Below, piece after piece: positions 50,155 through 60,500 of a DNA stretch of 64,000 nt. The position numbers were made by a program, and so were the translations under genes. This DNA comes from Pomphorhynchus laevis (taxonomy: Eukaryota > Acanthocephala > Palaeacanthocephala > Echinorhynchida > Pomphorhynchidae), in NCBI GenBank assembly GCA_012934845.2, contig WNNJ02000257.1, positions 149,752 through 213,751 on the forward strand, written 5' to 3'. Position 1 is the stretch's first letter; each line of letters begins with the position of its first letter. The notes under the pieces are model-generated. The model worked only from the letters and a program-made list of their open reading frames with translations. It did no database searches and was not told the DNA's origin.

Positions 50155-50320
50155 AATTTGTCTATTATATACATGTGAGTGTTATTATAATCTAGGTCTT
50201 GTTAAACTGACGGTTTATCGTTTTGAGATAATTCAAAATATTATTTTAATATAATTATTAAAATGATATTAAAATGATATTATTTTATCATTTTCCGAAA
50301 TTATCAAATTGCGTTAATAC
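50155..50320 (+). pseudogene. Inverted partial copy of the small gene's 3' end
   Basis: GTCTATTATATACATG(T/C)G to TTAAACTGACGGTTTATCG and TTTTGAGATAATTCAA match the minus-strand sequence 48640-48500, i.e. the last coding part ('VYYIHAGDI...') and downstream flank of the hypothetical gene. Orientation is opposite and the copy has diverged, with an internal repeat of AAAATGATATT. Confidence 0.68.
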
Positions 50321-50929
50321 AGATTTTAACTTGTACTTGATTTTACAACAATTCATATATGGGAGAATAAACGTCGTGATAATTAGTTGGGAGGGTTGAT
50401 CAAAACAAAACAAATTATTTGGCAAAATAATTCGCTTGAAATATTGAAAATTTAACTAAACTTTATAGAATGAAGATTTTGGTAACATTTTGCTTTTATT
50501 TCATTTGTGTAAAATGAAATTTTATACAAATAAAATATTTCATTTTCACTAATTGGTGAAAATATTAACGACTGAATCAATATATTGAAAACAAAACCAG
50601 CTGTATTGAAATAAATGTAAATTTGTATTGTATTGTAAATTGGTTTTGTATTAATAAGATATTAGGGACAAGAACGAATAAGATATTAAGAACAAGAACG
50701 AAGATAGCTAGATTTCTAACGGATATTCCCAAGCAAAATATTATAGAATAAATAAAAAGCAGAATTTTTTTGACACTCACGAGAAAAAATTAAACAAACA
50801 ATGTCAAGGCAAAACAAAAATGTGACAATGCATAACTGTCCATTGTATAATGGACAGTTATTGTACTATAATCGGACAATAAATGTTATTATATCAACGA
50901 TTAACAAATGATAATCGTTGATAATCGTA
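50321..50929. other. AT-rich intergenic DNA
   Basis: Short tandem echoes of the PLE 5' region (GGACAGTTATTGTACTATAA near 50857) precede copy C. Otherwise nothing recognised. Confidence 0.35.
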
Positions 50930-52093
50930 TAATATAACAAATCATAATCGATTAAGTTTAATTATCGTTAATCATAATCGTCAAGTTTTATAATAGACAG
51001 TTATTGTAATATAAAATACTATAATCGTACAATAAATGTTAATAATAACAATAGAAAATATACATTAACCATAAACTTCATTAATAAATGTATAGATAAC
51101 ATAAATATAGCCGGACTTTTAAATAATTCTAAAAGTAAAGAAATAATAGGGTCAGATTTAAGTAAATATATTCCTAAAATAAGGTATAAACTCCTACCAC
51201 CATTAGGACGAAAAATTTGTAATTATAATAAAGAATTAAAATCAATATGTAACGATAATATTAGAAACATAATGGAAACAGAATGCAATTGTAAAAGTCT
51301 TAGTTTTGATAAAATAAATGAACATATATGTACCCATAATCTAGAATTAATTGAAAATTGTGAATTAAGAAAGCTGCTATCAAAAGGGTATAAATATAGA
51401 TTAAATAACAACAACGACAAAAATAAAATTTACAATTCGTTATATAATAACTTAAATGATTACTTTAGTAAGCTGATTAATAGTGAAAGCTCGAATATAT
51501 CTAAGATAAAAATTTGGAAAGATTATATATTTGATAAAATTAAAAATAAAATGAAAATAACAAACAATTATAAAAGAAAAGATAAAATTAATAAAGATAT
51601 GTATACAGAACTTACTAAATTAAAGGATAACTGTATAATAACAACTATTGATAAAGCTAGTAATAACTTTGTCTTTATATGCAAAAAGCTTTATTATGAT
51701 ATACTAATGAAAGAGGTTAATTCTAATGATTTAAATGTAAATCCAACATATGAACGTAGTGAGTTGAGTTTTGAAACAATTATTACAAGTCACTGTTCTA
51801 TAATGGATAAAAAGGGTATAAAGGTTGAATTAGATAATAAAACTATACCCATATTATATTGGAATCCAAAATTACATAAAAATCCAATAAAACCTAGGTT
51901 CATATGTAGTGCGTTTAAATGTACATTAAAACCACTTTCTGTCTATATGAATAAAATACTTAAAGTAATTAAAGCACACTTTAAAAAATATTGCAAGGTA
52001 ATCGAAATTAATACTGGTATAAAACACTATTTCAGTATTAATTCTACAAAAGAATCTTTAGAACAGACAAAAGAAATAAATTTTCAGATTTAA
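50930..52093 (+). mobile_element. Penelope-like element copy C (RT N-terminal half)
   Basis: This matches copy B at about 95 percent or better over the RT N-terminal region, including 'KYIPKIRYKLLPPLGRKIC', 'METECNCKSLSFDKINEHIC', 'IITTIDKASNNFVFICKKLY' and 'ILYWNPKLHKNPIKPRF'. The frame 51272-52093 is open for 273 codons. It ends abruptly at 'TKEINFQ', where copy D begins. No endonuclease or tail is attached. Confidence 0.9.
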
Positions 52094-52275
52094 GCTAGTA
52101 ATAACTTTGTATTCCTATGCAAAACCTTTATTATGATATTGATTAACGAAGTTAATTATAATGATTTAAATGTAAATGCAACATATGAACTTAGTGAGTT
52201 AAGTTTAGAAACAATTAGTACAAGTCATTGTTCTATAATGGATAAAAAGGGTATAAAGGTTGAATCAGATAAAGT
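52093..52275 (+). mobile_element. Penelope-like element fragment D
   Basis: The sequence goes back to an earlier point of the RT ('ASNNFVFLCKTF'-like, 'NDLNVNATYELSELSLETIS') and is more diverged than copy C, so a fragment from an older copy is joined head-to-tail to it. It stops within 'KGIKVESDK'. Confidence 0.8.
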
Positions 52276-52589
52276 GTAGGTGTAATTACACTTTATAGAG
52301 CGAAACGCGTCCACCGTTATTGTAGTTTGTCGTCACACATAGGATGACTGGGCATACGTAGCGACTTTAAATATTGCGAGAATAATTTAGTTCTATTTCT
52401 TGGGCTGATAGGGATATATAGAATGATATCTGGTGTTTGTCTCCTCATGAGCAAAACATAATGATTTATTTATAAGTACACCATTGGGTGTACCAGGGCA
52501 GGTGTAACAACAAATTATATTTTATATATTTGTACACTTGAAAAAATCCTTGTTATACAGCATTTCTATTAAAAGGAATTTAGTGCAAG
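52276..52589. other. Unassigned, possible PLE-type tail
   Basis: Contains GCGAAACGCGTCCACC near 52300, a phrase similar to the PLE GAAAC block. No coding motif. Confidence 0.3.
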
Positions 52590-52845
52590 ATTTATATATA
52601 AGTTCGAAAGAAACTGACAAAGATAACCAAATTATTTGTGACTACGTTTCCATTCTCTAGGGGTCTTCCACAGGTCAAATAGATTGTATGTAGTTATAAT
52701 CAAGAAAGTTTAGGCTTAAACTTTCATAAATATAAATAACTACATACATTTAATTTGACCTAAGGAAGACCCCTAGAGGGTTGAAACGTTGTCACAATTA
52801 ATTTGGTTATCTTTGTCAGTATATTTCGAACTTTTAAATATATGA
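52590..52845. repeat. Large near-perfect palindrome, about 120-bp arms
   Basis: Arms 52590-52712 and 52716-52845 are reverse complements with few mismatches. Outer ends pair TATAAGTTCGAAAGAAACTG with CAGTATATTTCGAACTT, middle parts pair CTCTAGGGGTCTTCC with GGAAGACCCCTAGAG, and inner parts pair TGTATGTAGTTAT with ATAACTACATACA. The loop is only a few bases. It lies between PLE fragments D and E. Confidence 0.88.
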
Positions 52846-52914
52846 TCGAATTCACGACGGATTCTGACCTGCAGCTTCAATCTACATTTTCTATATTTTC
52901 TATATATACAATAT

Positions 52915-53515
52915 TTTAATATTACAATATTACCATATAATATTAAATATAATACATTAAATAATGAAATTTTTAGAATTGCTATAATTAATGACATTCG
53001 GGTTTTTTCAAATTCATTTAAATAATTAAATTGATATATGTTTTAAACTTAATAACTATAAATATAAAAATATCATCAAACAGAAAATAGTTAAATATAT
53101 AAATTAACAAAATATTATAAAAAATAAATTTAAACTTTTAAAAGAAAAATATTTATAGATGGATAAGGAATTATTTACTTTGTATTGGAATATGTTACAC
53201 TAGATAATTAAATTTCATCAAAGCAAATCCGTCATTAGCATGTATGTGGCCTCGCTACTATGCTGGATCGAAGAATAGAGGGTTGAAACCTGAATACATA
53301 GCAGTTCCTTCTGATGACCTATAATCCTTATTCTGATACAACGTCTGTTATTTATTGGTCAATTCATAAAACTTGACTTTTATTTTAAATTTTAACTTTA
53401 TGTAAATATAAATTATATAAAATATGATATAATTATTTAAAATTTACAATTATTAATCTCTATTTTTATATAATATACATTAAAAAATACGTATACTTAG
53501 TTAGCTGATCTGATT
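52915..53515 (+). mobile_element. Penelope-like element copy E (RT C-terminus and tail, second subfamily)
   Basis: A decayed RT C-terminus (nucleotide match to the IKYNTLNNE..RIA region) leads into a tail with GGCCTCGCTACTATG, GGGTTGAAACCTG, CATAGCAGTTCC and TCTGATGACC. It ends in ACGTATACTTAGTTAGCTGA. It shares tail variants with copy F at 62.8 kb, so the two form a subfamily distinct from A, B and C. Confidence 0.85.
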
Positions 53516-54059
53516 TATTGAAATCGAAGCAAATTTTAATTAGAAAAATATTTAAGTAATAAGTCTTTAATACAAAGATTAATTCATCAGTTGAAATTAA
53601 AAAATTAGTTAAATATCAGTTAACTATTTTAGAGTTTTCTTAATAAATATAAAGAATTTTTAAAGAAATTCATAACCTTTATAAAGAATAAACAACTACT
53701 GAAAAATATATACTACTTTTTTGACTCGATATTAATAAAATGAGTACATATCAAGCATACTTTATATAGTGTAAAATGCGAGCAGCGTGTGAAATTTGGA
53801 TCATTGATTGTTAAAAACTTCCTACGTTTTAATATATTTAATATATTCAAACATATTTGGATAGTCTATTGAAATCCCTATTATAAAGAAAGAGCAAAAA
53901 TACTTCTAAGTAATATGTTTTTCTGATGTCAAATTATTGCCAAGATTAATTTATCAGTTAAATATCCACTTGAAGCTGCTCCGATCAGTGCTGTTTCGAT
54001 TAATCGCGTTTTACTGGATTAAGAAAATTATCTAAAACCGCAATTTCATATTTCTTATT
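53516..54059. other. AT-rich intergenic DNA
   Basis: No gene, repeat or motif recognised. Confidence 0.3.
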
Positions 54060-54190
54060 TGTTACACTAATATAATGTAATATATGTGCCTAAACTTCAG
54101 AACATAGTAGTTCCTACCGATGACTTCTAATCCTGTTTATGTTATTCCGTCTATTATTTAATAGGCAATTGATAAAAATATAATTTTATT
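54060..54190 (+). mobile_element. Diverged PLE tail remnant
   Basis: GTGCCTAAACTTCAGAAC, CATAGTAGTTCCTACCGATG, ACTTCTAATCC and ATTCCGTCTATTATTTAATAG follow the order of the PLE tail, with many changes. Confidence 0.65.
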
Positions 54191-54209
54191 ATTAATTTAA
54201 TTTTTAAAT

Positions 54210-55675
54210 TATATCTGCAAAGAGTATGGATGCTGCTTAAAGAGATAGAACCACAATATGGCTATCATGTCAATCCGGCCAGGACCAAACTCCTAGTCCA
54301 TGATCACGTTCACGATCTGGAAACATATACCCTACAAAACGAAGGAGTACAATTACACCGATGCGGATTAAAAATACTGGGGAGCCGTGGTGGTGATACA
54401 AATTTCATCGAGAACTTTGTCAATAGATCAGTTGATGTTTGGAAAGAGCTCATTACAAATTTGATGTCTATCTCAGAGCAAGACTCACACTCATGCTATG
54501 TAGCCTTCGTACATGCTGTTCAAGCAAAATGGACACACATCTATCGCACGACTCGGTGTGACCCGGCCTGGTTTGTGCCCATGACTGACCTTATTTTCAG
54601 CACATTTTCCACTAAAGTTACGGGACACGAACCGACATCTACTGATCGTTCGATATTCGCATTGCCGGCAAACCTAGGGGTTTGGGCTTTCGAGATTCTC
54701 AAATCGAGGCACTTACGCAATTTGAAGGCGCGAAATTGCTGTACCAAGCGTACAACGATTCTGGTGGTCCCGAAATAGTACAGTTAGCACAAACTAATGC
54801 CTTGAGAGCCATACATGATGCAAATGAAAGAAAAGCGGTTCATCGAAAAGAACAAATCCCTTTACAGGTTACAGACCAGGTCGCCTTGTCAATCGAATAC
54901 GCTTCCGCACTCGGCGCTTCTAGATGGTTGAACACACGTCCTATCGCAAAACTAGGACTACACTTATCCACACGAGAATTCCATGATGCTTTGGCTGCGC
55001 GGTATAATTGGACACCCCGCGATATGTCCAACAAATGTCAATGCGGTGATGCCATGAGTCTGTCACATGCACTGTCGTGCAGAAAGGGTGCGTTACCGAC
55101 AATACGACATAATGAAATACGGGATAGACTCGCAACTACGCTCAACGATATTTGCAGTAGTGTAGCGGTCGAGCCTGAACTACAGCCAGTCGAAAACAAC
55201 ATACACTTCCAGAAAACTACAACGACACGACTATTACAAGCATGTCCAGACATAGTATGCAGCGGTCTTTTCGGTGGTAGATTAGAGCGGACGTTTATAG
55301 ACGTCTTCATTTTCAATAATCATGCTCCCTCCTACCACTCAAAGTCCGTGCAATCGACATTCGAATATCAATAGCAAAGAAAGTAGGCTAAATACGAGGA
55401 AAGGATCACTGAAATCAAGCATGCGTCGTTCTGCCCAGTTATATTCGCAACTAACGGATAAATCGCACCTACTACCTCCATACTTCTGAAGACAATAGCG
55501 AAAAAGATTTCTCTCAAACACAAAAGAAGTTATGGAGAAGTCATAGCCGGAATACGATCAAGGTTGAGCATCGCCCTTGCACGAGCCGCATCATACTGTA
55601 TCCGTGAAACCAGAAGAAAATGTGTCGCAATACCGTTACGAGGAGATGAAAACAGTAATGCGGAAATAATTTAAA
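54210..55675 (+). mobile_element. LINE fragment with restriction-like endonuclease (R2/HERO-type)
   Basis: The piece begins after the RT catalytic box: 'EPQYGYHVNPARTKLLVHDH' (RT thumb region) and 'CYVAFVHAVQAKWTHIYRT'. After one frameshift near 54.7 kb follow 'KCQCGDAMSLSHALSC' (C.C......H....C zinc-binding motif), 'RHNEIRDRLATTL', 'ACPDIVCSGLFGG' and 'TFIDVFIFNNHAPSYHS' (R..PD....D pattern of the restriction-like endonuclease). A decayed end then carries 'EERITEIKHASFCPVIFATN' and 'IRSRLSIALARAASYCIR'. This is the C-terminal layout of single-ORF, REL-endo LINEs; HERO/R2 is my best guess. It is GC-richer than its surroundings and 5'-truncated. Confidence 0.78.
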
Positions 55676-56074
55676 AATATATTTTAATCAAAAAATATTT
55701 AAAAAAAAATTAAATTTATAAAATTTATAAATTAGTCAATTTAATAATTGACTAATAATTTATTATTAGTCAATTAATAAAAATATATTTTTATTATAAA
55801 TTTAAATTTTAAATTATAACATTATAAAATCTTTATAATAATTTTTTATTATTTATAATTATTTATCTTTAAAATTTATTTTTATTTAAAACTCTAACTT
55901 TATAATATTTATAATATTATAAAATATTTATAATTATTTAATATTTATAGTTATTTAATTATTTAATTTTTATAAATTATAATTTATAATTATTTAATCA
56001 TAAATTTTATCGTTTTCTAAATATAGATTATACAAAATCTTATGAATTATTTAGTATTTATAATTATTTACTTT
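55676..56074. other. Extremely AT-rich DNA
   Basis: Almost pure A/T with many TTATAATTATTTAAT-like repeats. No gene seen. Confidence 0.4.
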
Positions 56075-56285
56075 AAATAGTTGATACTGATCTATTATTG
56101 ATAAATAATCATTGGAGCTGGATCAAAGGAATGAAGAAAATATTTTTGATATTTCGCTAACTTCTGTTAGAATCTTCAGCAAATTACTGTAATTTTTTGA
56201 ATATGCTAACAGTAGTTAGCGAAATATCAAAAAATAATTTATTCTTATCCTGATTCAGCTCCAATAATTATTTATAATTATTTAT
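56075..56285. mobile_element. Foldback MITE-like element, most complete copy
   Basis: The left arm runs AAATAGTTGATACTGATC, TTGGAGCTGGATCAAAGG, TTTTTGATATTTCGCTAAC, TTCTGTTAGAATCTTCAG, and the right arm is its reverse complement, ending CAGCTCCAATAATTATT. Arms are about 100 bp each with a short centre (CAAATTACTGTAATTTTTTG). Family members: 14.8, 30.7 and 32.9 kb. Confidence 0.88.
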
Positions 56286-56330
56286 CTTTAAAATTTATTT
56301 TTATTTAAAATTCTAACTTTATAATTGTTT

Positions 56331-56360
56331 ATAAAATACGTAGACTCAGTTAGCTGATCT
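56331..56360 (+). mobile_element. PLE terminal sequence remnant
   Basis: AAATACGTAGACTCAGTTAG followed by CTGATC is the terminal PLE sequence; the preceding AT-rich DNA may be the decayed rest, with the foldback element nested in it. Confidence 0.6.
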
Positions 56361-56389
56361 GGTTAATATACATTTTGCAGATTTTATTA

Positions 56390-56700
56390 ATATTAATTTT
56401 GATTTCAAATTAATATAAAGTTGTAAGGGAAATGTTTAATTTTGAATCAGTAAATCTAACTATCTATGAAATGATTTGCTATTATCAAACTAGTCATATA
56501 TAGTTTCTTTCCCAATTTTAAATATACCTTTTGCAGTCATCACGTTTAGTAAACAGCTTTAATTTATTCCAGCTCACAATGTATATTTACATTAACTTGC
56601 AATTTTTAAATTATACAACGGACAACATTCAAAGGGCCGAAACATAGGTATTGGATCAGTAGCTTATTTGTTTCATTAATACTGAAATGTAATGGTTAAA
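56390..56700. repeat. Dispersed repeat also present at 16.6-16.95 kb
   Basis: CAAACTAGTCATATATAGTTTC with CCCAATTTTAAATAT resembles 16850-16930, and GGGCCGAAACATAGG followed by TATTGGATCAGTAGC resembles the reverse complement of 16600-16660. The GGCCGAAAC phrase is shared with the PLE tail. Confidence 0.5.
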
Positions 56701-57566
56701 CAAATGTATTCTTGATCTGATTTATTAATTTATGTTACAATCTATTATTCAATTGTTTATCAATCTATTAGTTAAAGCTATTAACTTTCTAAAATTTGAT
56801 AGATTTTGAAAATTATATTTTGGCCCACAATTTCGTTATATTTCCAATAGTTATGAAATTAATATCTATTTTCCTAGAGTTGTAAGTGACTTCGCACACT
56901 TTCCTTAATGACTGTACGAATGTGATGGTGTTTTACAAAGCATTATTAAGTAATTACAAATAATTTGAAATATTATTACAAAATATGATAGATCAACCGT
57001 AATCTTTTCATTATTTAAAACTTATATTTGCAATATTCGCCAACAGCAACCTACTGGTTGTTGATGATTTATTTTTATAGCAGGGTAATTTTTAATAGTT
57101 CATAGAAAAATGTAAAACCATTTCTGTGTACTAACTAGATATTTTATTCGTTCGTAAATTGAGCCTGACTTTTTTTAGAATTTTTAACTAATCAAATTTG
57201 AACCGCTACAGCATTAATTTGCTAAAAGCCAAAACACTTTTAAAATAAAAAAGTATCGATACTTTTCGATTTTTAATTAAATTTAAAGTTTAAAATAATA
57301 AAAAATTAATATTTGACTTTAAATTAAATTGTTCTTAAATAATTAATTATTAGATAATACAATTTTGTTTTGAGCGAAATTAATAAACTGATATTTGATA
57401 CACAAAAGAGCATATAAATGTAAATATTTTAGATATCATAAGCGTTTTACAATAAATTAAAATGTTTAAATATATCAGTTATTTATACAATAAAAATTAT
57501 AGATGATTTAAGATCTATATTTAGTCAGGAAGAAAGAAGACAAACTCGAAAATGACTAAAGGATAT
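56701..57566. other. Downstream region of FAM98
   Basis: AT-rich; should contain the FAM98 3' UTR on the minus strand. Nothing else recognised. Confidence 0.3.
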
Positions 57567-60500
57567 CTAATATCTGGAATACTGATTATTGTGTCTCGTA
57601 TTCGAAGATCTTCGATATATTTGATCGTTATCATTGCGCCAATTGCCTTGTACTCTTGGACCTGTTAAAAAATAAAACAGAACGTCAATGTTGTAGTTAC
57701 AATTGATGTAATTATTGCATTTGAATATTCCGATATTTAAGGAGACTCCACAGTTAATTATTTCGGTAATAATAATTGTTTAATTATTATTAAATAATTA
57801 TCAAATTATTAGTCCTCAAATGATTGTATCTTATCCATGTATTATTATGTTATCTATTAATGTCAAATTAATAGATAACATAATCTATTAATTGTTACAT
57901 TTAAAAATGACACATTGAAAATTTTGACATCATTTATTAGGTCAATTTAAAAAAATGCAGTTAAATAACAAGATAATATGATATATATATAATATGATAT
58001 TATATAATATCATATAACATCCCAAATAAGTATTTAATTAACTCATTTAAAGAAAAGAGTATTCAACTATAAAACGGAGTATAACCTTGTTGATAAGCTG
58101 CATTCCGATCAAAACGCGGATCAAATGCCCGATCAGAATACATTGGTTGGTGACCATAATCTATGGTATGTTGATAAAATCCAGGATTAGGTTGATGCCA
58201 TTGACGATCTTGACTACCGTAATGAGATGGGTGTTCTTGTCGATATCCGGAATTAGAGTATTGTGGTTGTACTTGTCTATCGTCAAAATGACTGTCATAT
58301 CTTCGGTCGAAATTACTGGATCTATCAGCGTTACCACGACCTGCACTATATATACCACCGCTATCATTCCTGTTTCTTCCGCGAGCACCTCTTCCACGGT
58401 CATCTCTACCACGACCTCGGCCACGTTGATTCTGACGCTGATCTTGAGGCATTCTTTGATTTTGCTGAGCTTGGAATGTTTCTCTGGCCAGTGGCTCGAA
58501 TTCATTAACACGACCTCCTCTGTCTGGTACCTAATAAAACATAAGGAACATAATAGAACATATTGTCAAAAAAAATTTTATTAGAAAAAAATTTTATTCT
58601 CTGCAGTTTGAAAACTGCAGAGAATAGAAAAAATCACAAATGGAAAAGTACCGGACAATTATCAAAAGAAATTGTATGAAAATACCATGATGGATAAGAA
58701 ATTTTTAAACTTAGAAAAATCTAACTAATACGAAATAAGCTTTCTTATTATTAAATTTTATATTAATCTGCAATCTAAAAAATGAATAAATGAATAACTT
58801 CATTTTTCATTGTTAAACACGAGCGTTTTTGTCGTATCACAACTATTCCACTTTGGGACAACTAAATGTAACTATTTTTATGTACTCCATTAATCGATAT
58901 AAGCATTCCTCTACTATTCATACCTTCGATTATTTTGTGAATGAAAGATTAATTGTCTCGACTTGAATAAGATAAGCAATCTAACTAAATAGGCTTTACA
59001 CTACATTCTGAAGAAAATTTGCACATCAAATTGCTCTATTCTTATTCATAGCTAATCATCTTTAATGTTAGCATCAATCCAAAAGATATTTAATTTTTAA
59101 AAATAATTAATTTTTAAATAATTAAATAATTAATCTTTCCTGCCGACATGCAAAAATAATAGAGAAAATAAATTTAAAATTTTTTTATTAAAAAATAATA
59201 TTAATTGAATTAATAGTAATGATAATATCAATTATCGGATCGGATTTTATTGTACAACCAAATTTCCTGAGAGATAATTCCTGAAGAGAAAAAGTTGCTT
59301 TTATAATATAATTGTAATATTATTTAATATTATTAATATTTATTAATATTATTCTTTTTATTTTTATGTTTAACACTTGTCATTTTGCGGGCAATCAAGA
59401 TCATACGAAAGTGTTCCTTCCACGCAAGAATTTGCTGTATGTGTGCATTCAAATTATCAGCAAATTTTAAATCGTTAAGTTATTTTTTAATTATTAAAAA
59501 ATTATTTTATATTATTATAAATGCTTCAAGCCTGATTTTATTCTTATTTCTAAAACCTATATTCTTATATCTAAAGATTTTTTTTAGCAAAATTCAACTT
59601 TTAAAAGCTTTTATTAAAGCACTTATTTTAATCTCAGGACAAAAAATAATAATATTTACAAATATTTTCAAGCATTTTATATTTAAAAAGCAGTCATACC
59701 GAACCGATTACGTAATTTTTCAGCTTGAACACAGATCCGGCCTTGCTTGCGCAAGTTTTCTGTTGAGAACATATATCTATAAAACATTCGTTAAATCAGT
59801 TAAATATATAGTTAGAAATAAATATACCTTCACGAGCAGATAACAGATTAGAAAGTTTAACGTCTGGTATATGCGGCAATTGTTTACGCATTGGCTCGTA
59901 TAATGTCATAATTTTATCCTCTAAGTTCTAAAAGTAAAGAATTTAATAAAGATATGAAATTTCTAATTTTAATTCGTTTAAAATTACGATATTTGAATAA
60001 AAAGTTCATAATGATGCAATGTATAATAATAAAATTAATTATTAATTAATTATTGTGTAATAATTACCAACACTACATATCCATAATAATATCACAGTAA
60101 TTTGCTCTTTTTAACAATCTACATATTAGCCATTTTATTTAATTAAAATACGATAAAAAGAAAAGCTTTATATTGACCTGTCAATGTAATAATTACGTAT
60201 GTAGTCAATATAACTTGCTACATATAATATTTAAATTGACAATATTGTCGAAAAATCAACTCATATATACTCATTGTATGTCAATGTAATGTCAATGTGG
60301 GTAGAATTTTTATATTATCGATGTGTGCTAAAATTTTATAACTGCAATATGAAAAATCAAGTAAAGTTATTTAGAATTTCAAATTTTTAAAACGATTTCT
60401 ATATCAGCTAGATTTGATAAAGTGTATGCTCACTGGAAAATAAAAACAGTATATATGAAAATTACATTTAAAATAATTTTGTATAAAAAATGTAAATAAA

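Noticed and set aside
58087-58584. Long open frames opposite and shifted to the FAM98 Arg/Gly exon
   Set aside because: They overlap the well-supported exon 58530-58086 and have no family likeness.
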